The notes under the pieces were generated by a model. It ran no database searches. It had not been told where the DNA came from and worked only from the letters and a program-made list of their open reading frames with translations. Positions 60,501-64,000 of a stretch of 64,000 bases of DNA are shown here, one piece after another. Source of the stretch: Diploscapter coronatus (taxonomy: Eukaryota > Nematoda > Chromadorea > Rhabditida > Rhabditidae); NCBI GenBank assembly GCA_964036155.1, contig OZ038422.1:68223201-68287200 (forward strand). Direction: 5' to 3'. The position numbers and the translations under genes were made by a program. Every line of letters begins with the position of its first letter. Within the stretch, counting starts at the first letter, position 1.

Positions 60501-61347
60501 ATCACTATTTTCAAATATCACAAAAAATTAGGAAACGGATTATTCGAAAATTTGCGACAAATGCAAGAAATCTCAAGCATTGGATGATAAGTTCGTTGCA
60601 AGTACCTGTATTTGAACTGTCGGGGGCGGCACATCGACATCGTCCCTTTCTTGTCGCTGGCAGAAAAGATGTGTGACAATCCTCCATGTGACTACGAGTA
60701 GCATCGATATACAGAAAGTTACAATACTGAAAATTTGGATTATTTTTGCATTTCTTCAATCGATAATTGTTCATAGTTTTGTCCCAATTTTCATTCTCGA
60801 AGGTATTTTGTAAGAATTAGTACTGAATGCCCCTGGACGATCGAATTTCAAAACAACCTTCGTATTTTGTCGATGCACAAAGAGCTCCCATTCACTAATA
60901 AGATAATGTGCATTCCTCGAAGAACTAATTATCGAACCTGCTGAGCATAAAACACCAATATTTCCTTTCTTCCAGACATTTTCGGTCTTCCTCGGTCATG
61001 TCCATGAACACCCTCGACATATTGCAGTTCATCGGATATCCATAGGGCTGAAAGTAGAGATATGCAGTAACAATAGGGGTGCATGATCAAAGTGTGACTT
61101 TATATAATTGATACAAATACTGTAATATGGCTTGTTATTTTCATCTATTCAAATGTATCAGTATCACAAAAATAAGTAAAACTATTTCAAGTCTGATCAG
61201 AGATGAGACAGAATTCTGACTCAGAATCTTTTTAGAGATCGACTCCTACTTTACAAATTTCAATCCCATCTCATTTCTTATTCTGATATCCAATTGATGT
61301 ACCTGATTGTAACCCTTCGACTGCGAGGGCGCGTACATCTCGCCCAT
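51533..61347 (-). CDS. slo-1: SLO-1, large-conductance Ca2+- and voltage-gated K+ (BK) channel alpha subunit
   Basis: BK channels open on depolarisation and calcium and limit transmitter release; in nematodes SLO-1 is the emodepside target. About 29 coding exons per transcript run from the start at 61347 ([15 protein letters not shown], then [20 protein letters not shown]) to a TAG at 51533-51535. The S0 exon follows ([20 protein letters not shown]). The voltage sensor is [20 protein letters not shown] and the filter is MSTVGYGDIYC. RCK1 begins [21 protein letters not shown] CxxCH heme-type motif ([13 protein letters not shown]) and the calcium bowl ([20 protein letters not shown]) are intact. 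RCK2 runs through [16 protein letters not shown] and [20 protein letters not shown]. Two adjacent exons occur as tandem alternatives (54856-55364). A mariner element sits in the intron 56952-55365. Confidence 0.95.
54856..55023 (-). other. slo-1: slo-1 alternative exon pair B (54977-55023 and 54856-54921)
   Basis: Exon B1 (47 nt) encodes [16 protein letters not shown]. Exon B2 (66 nt) encodes [19 protein letters not shown] and neighbours and ends CA|GTAAGC. Lengths and phases equal those of pair A, and the protein identity is obvious, so the two pairs are a tandem duplication of a two-exon module. Including both pairs would repeat the segment and, because of phase, shift the frame, so mutually exclusive use is expected. 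Confidence 0.85.
55201..55364 (-). other. slo-1: slo-1 alternative exon pair A (55318-55364 and 55201-55266)
   Basis: Exon A1 (47 nt) encodes [16 protein letters not shown] and starts in phase 0. Exon A2 (66 nt) encodes [18 protein letters not shown] and neighbours and ends in phase 2 (AA|GTAAGT). Both have canonical splice sites. They are the upstream partner of pair B, with identical exon lengths and phases, and lie in the linker after the first RCK domain. Confidence 0.85.
55649..56920 (+). mobile_element. Mariner transposon with perfect 26-bp TIRs, inserted in a slo-1 intron
   Basis: The element begins TTAGGTTGATGCATTCCTGT... at 55649-55674 and ends with the exact complement at 56895-56920. 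TA target-site duplications lie at 55647-55648 and 56921-56922. The length of 1272 bp and the TTAGGTTG termini fit a full-length mariner. Its transposase frame runs opposite to slo-1. Perfect TIRs suggest a fairly recent insertion. It lies about 285 bp upstream (in slo-1 sense) of alternative exon A1. Confidence 0.95.
55816..56843 (+). pseudogene. Mariner transposase, frameshifted and DD34N
   Basis: The N-terminal helix-turn-helix part ([20 protein letters not shown] ... [20 protein letters not shown]) is in one frame up to about 56111. The catalytic part continues in another frame from about 56112 ([14 protein letters not shown]) to the TAA at 56841-56843, so a net one-base loss separates the halves. 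The linker WIPHVL matches the mariner WVPHEL motif. The first two catalytic Asp are present (TGDEKW and HDNARPH). Thirty-four residues after the second, where YSPDxAPSDY is expected, the sequence is [11 protein letters not shown], so the third Asp is Asn. With both lesions this copy should not catalyse transposition. It is visibly more GC-rich than the host DNA around it. Confidence 0.92.
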
Positions 61348-64000
61348 TGCGATTCGATTCGCGGATACTTGTTATCCTACTACGACTCCAGTCTGACTAT
61401 GATATGGTCAATTTAGGTATCAATTCCCTGAAATCATAAATACTCACTGAAGAAATCGATAATTCTACGAAGATCGAATGATGTCAAAAAGTGAATCACG
61501 AACAAATTATTCATCTTTGAACACAGGAAGCGAACAAGATTATCGATAAGGATGCGCCGAGGTTATTTGCTCTACAAGTGATAATAAGAATGCATTTAGT
61601 TTGGAGGAAAAGGGGAAGACGCAAAGTCAATGGGCTGTCTTGTCACATTTGGTCCTAAGCATCAGCTCAACTTGTTTTCTCCCCCTCTTCCTCCTCTCCT
61701 CTCTATTCTCTTCCATTTTGCCTTCTAATTGGTTTCTTCTTTTTGCAGCGCTCAAATGCTCAAATTCTTTCATTATGTTTAATGACAGAAAGTAATTTAT
61801 TTATGCGGAAATTCACTGGCTCACAAATGTGCGTTTCCATTAGAAAATTGTCGAATTATTGAACTGCATTGTAAATTGATGCATTTCGAAATGCCACATG
61901 AAGAAGTACAAAATTGCAAGGTATCGCTAGCCCTATGGTCTATTAAATAGACTGCTTGGAAGGAACTACAATACGGGTAGTGAAAATTCGAGTTAAAAAT
62001 TGATTTTTTCGTTTGAATCACGGATAACCATACAAAAGCTAGGTCAGTTTAAAATTTTCGCACAATACCTCGTGCTGAATTACTCTTTTGAATTGCTGTA
62101 AATACGAAATAATCGATCCGAACTTATCGCGTGAATTTTCATGTTTTGCTTGCAAATCGGTCAGATGGAAATATCGACGTATCTGCGCTCAACACATCCC
62201 CCCTCCCGTACTTTTCCACCTTTCCAATCCATGGGAATCGCACATATACTCGCAGTTTGCCACCCATCGGCCCAAAGTGTAATATAAGCACGACTTTCAT
62301 ACTACGCAGCAGCAGCAGAGCGACGCACCGGGATAATAGCGAATGAATACTAATGCAATGCTAAGCTAAGTAGACTAGGTAGATGATATAATGAGCTAAT
62401 AAATCCGCAGAATTCATTGAGCATAATCAATGAATTCCTAACTATAATCGTATTAAATTCGAGGAAAGCTATGCGCATTAGGAGGTCTAGGTTGATTTGC
62501 TTCTGAATATGAGAATTTATTGGCACGCAATGCTTACGGCGTAGCGATATTCCACAGGAAAGTCTCGCGAGATTGATAGCTTTAGTACAGAATTCAGATT
62601 GCACATTTCGGCAGAAATTATCGAAAATTTCTCGAGAAAATGCTGCATGATTACACACACATAAGATGGAGGAAAATCACGTCATGTCTGTTACTCGGCC
62701 AAACATGGGAATATGGCTGAGACAGATGAATGAAGGAATCAGAAGGACAGAAGGAGTGCAGGAACGCAGTTAGAAGAGAATGGAATGGCTGGCAAGGAAT
62801 GGAGCAGAGGGAAGAAGAGAACCCCTGGGGAGATGAGGAGAAGAATGAAGGGGAAGGAAATGCGGCAAGGTAGGGAGGGAAAAATGAATGAGCACGGCAA
62901 GATTGACTGACTGCCATTTTTCTCACCTTCTCATACTATTTCATCATGAAAAATCATGACTTTTTTTTTATTTTTAAACTCAACTTCGTTCAAACAGATT
63001 AAAATCTGTTTAAAAATGCGTGAAATCGGCAAGTTTCAAGAAACACAGGAAAGTTATACAAAAATATCCTAAACTTATGAATTTTTTGTTCTAGCCTCAC
63101 GCACTTGCATTAGCTCTGCTTCGATAGGAAATCGTCCAAGCGAAAGAAAACTAGAATAATAAATCTTTTATATTTTTCATCAGATTTTCATGCTTCTGGC
63201 ATTACGTGAAATATTCTCCTATTTTCTAGTAAACCGACGAAAACAAAGCTTCTGCAAAGGATGTTGATTTCACCCTTTGCTAGAGAAGAAGCGCCTTCGA
63301 TAAAGATTAAAAAAATAAAAAAAAAATATATGAAACGAGTTCTCCCAACTGAAGTACGGCACAGTGAAAAACAAGCAGACGGGAAGGGAGCAGAGGGAAG
63401 GAGAGGAAAGAATGAAATCGGGGAAATTCGAGACTCGATAAGACGAAAATGGATAAATGCAGCAGAGACTGGGGGGCAGGACACGACGAAATATGTGGCA
63501 GAAGTGGAAATGAGCAACCAAACCGAGAGGAAGGAGAAGAGGGGCTAAGTGCGTAAAACTGCCGCTCTGAAGTCAGATGATGTCACCTAGGCTCTACACA
63601 TATCCGGGGGCAGCCAGCAGTCGTCAAGCTCCTTCATGCGCTAAGAACTTTAGTAGGTCACAGGCAAACTTGCCCTTGCTTTTCTAAGCTTCCTCTCTTA
63701 TGCCTCCGGATTAGCGAAACTCTCCTTTCCTCCTTCCAGACTACCTTCTCTTTCATATTGCACCTGACAGCGAATTTCGAGGAATAAAATATTCGACTCA
63801 AAAAGGCGAATGACAAATATTTCTCGCTCAAATATAGAGCAGCTCAATGTGCTTTGAAATAGAAGAAGAGCCCTTCCCGTTTTCTTCCGAGCAGAGGAAT
63901 GCATGGCGAAGTGAATGAGTGAAGACCGAAGAAGGAAATGATGTTTGAATTAGCAGTTCAAAAGGACAATGGCTCGCAAAACAGCAGGTAAACTATCCAT
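61348..64000. other. Upstream region of slo-1, purine-rich blocks, no confident gene
   Basis: No recognisable coding region. Plus-strand G/A-rich blocks (about 62690-62930 and 63350-63545) resemble those upstream of SRF and give spurious Ser/Leu/Phe open frames on the other strand. At the extreme right, an ATG at 63969 reads MARKTA before a GTAAAC donor at 63988; it could be the first exon of a gene cut by the window, but six codons prove nothing. Promoter or 5' non-coding exons of slo-1 may lie here. Confidence 0.5.

Noticed and set aside
62651..63521. Minus-strand Ser/Phe/Pro frames and the plus-strand Lys/Glu/Arg frame at the right end
   Set aside because: These are opposite strands of purine-rich blocks; no splice-consistent gene or recognisable motif.
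63969..63987. MARKTA start followed by a GT donor at the right edge
   Set aside because: Six codons before the window ends are too few to call a gene or family.
1..64000. CRISPR arrays, bacterial defence systems, integrated viruses
   Set aside because: The DNA is intron-rich eukaryotic sequence. I saw no regularly spaced repeats, and no capsid, polymerase or reverse-transcriptase motifs.

Overview
This is a eukaryotic window, most likely from a nematode. Its genes are split by many short introns (often 45-60 bp) with TTTCAG-type acceptors. Several start codons lie 0-30 bases after a TTTCAG/TTACAG/TTGCAG site, as expected for spliced-leader trans-splicing. There is a SLO-1 channel with a nematode-like N-terminus, a three-finger secreted protein and a serpentine (chemoreceptor-like) receptor. 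I cannot name the species. All exon models were read by eye from splice signals, reading phase and protein similarity. Boundaries are usually good to a base or two, but nothing was aligned by computer.

Layout. 1.6-4.4 kb (-): cereblon, with an intact thalidomide-type Trp pocket. 5.0-8.4 kb (-): a PP2A B''-gamma (PPP2R3C/RSA-1) homologue. 8.56-14.2 kb (+): cyclin L with an RS tail, divergent from the PP2A gene. 15.4-23.3 kb (+): four tightly spaced genes that look like a nematode operon: a C2HC-finger orphan, SDE2, an RSL1D1-type ribosome-biogenesis factor and a tiny membrane-like protein. 23.7-24.3 kb: a 559-bp TA-flanked non-autonomous element. 24.3-25.0 kb (-): a secreted Ly6/ET-like protein. 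26.2-28.4 kb (+): an ARMT1/DUF89 enzyme. 29.0-33.8 kb (-): serum response factor (UNC-120/SRF). 33.8-40 kb: no recognisable gene, with strand-asymmetric purine-rich DNA and triplet repeats.

40-48.2 kb is a young duplicated block. Two F-box/Kelch genes (-) flank an intact nine-exon serpentine receptor (+) and an orphan last exon of a second receptor copy. Several short repeat families and fold-back elements lie among them. 48.7-50.5 kb (+): a small secreted or membrane protein. 51.5-61.3 kb (-): slo-1, the BK potassium channel, about 29 coding exons per transcript. Two features stand out in slo-1: a tandemly duplicated two-exon module (phase-matched alternative exons), and a mariner transposon with perfect 26-bp TIRs in the intron just before it. 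The mariner transposase is frameshifted and its third catalytic Asp is replaced by Asn (DD34N). 61.3-64 kb: purine-rich DNA upstream of slo-1, with nothing clearly coding.

The candidate operon and its upstream neighbour combine RNA-processing, replication-stress and ribosome-biogenesis functions, typical of nematode operons. At least four introns appear to use GC-AG splice sites. I found no CRISPR array, bacterial operon, rRNA or tRNA. The least described items are the slo-1 exon module with its mariner neighbour, the orphan C2HC gene, the 63-residue protein and the duplicated receptor/F-box block.
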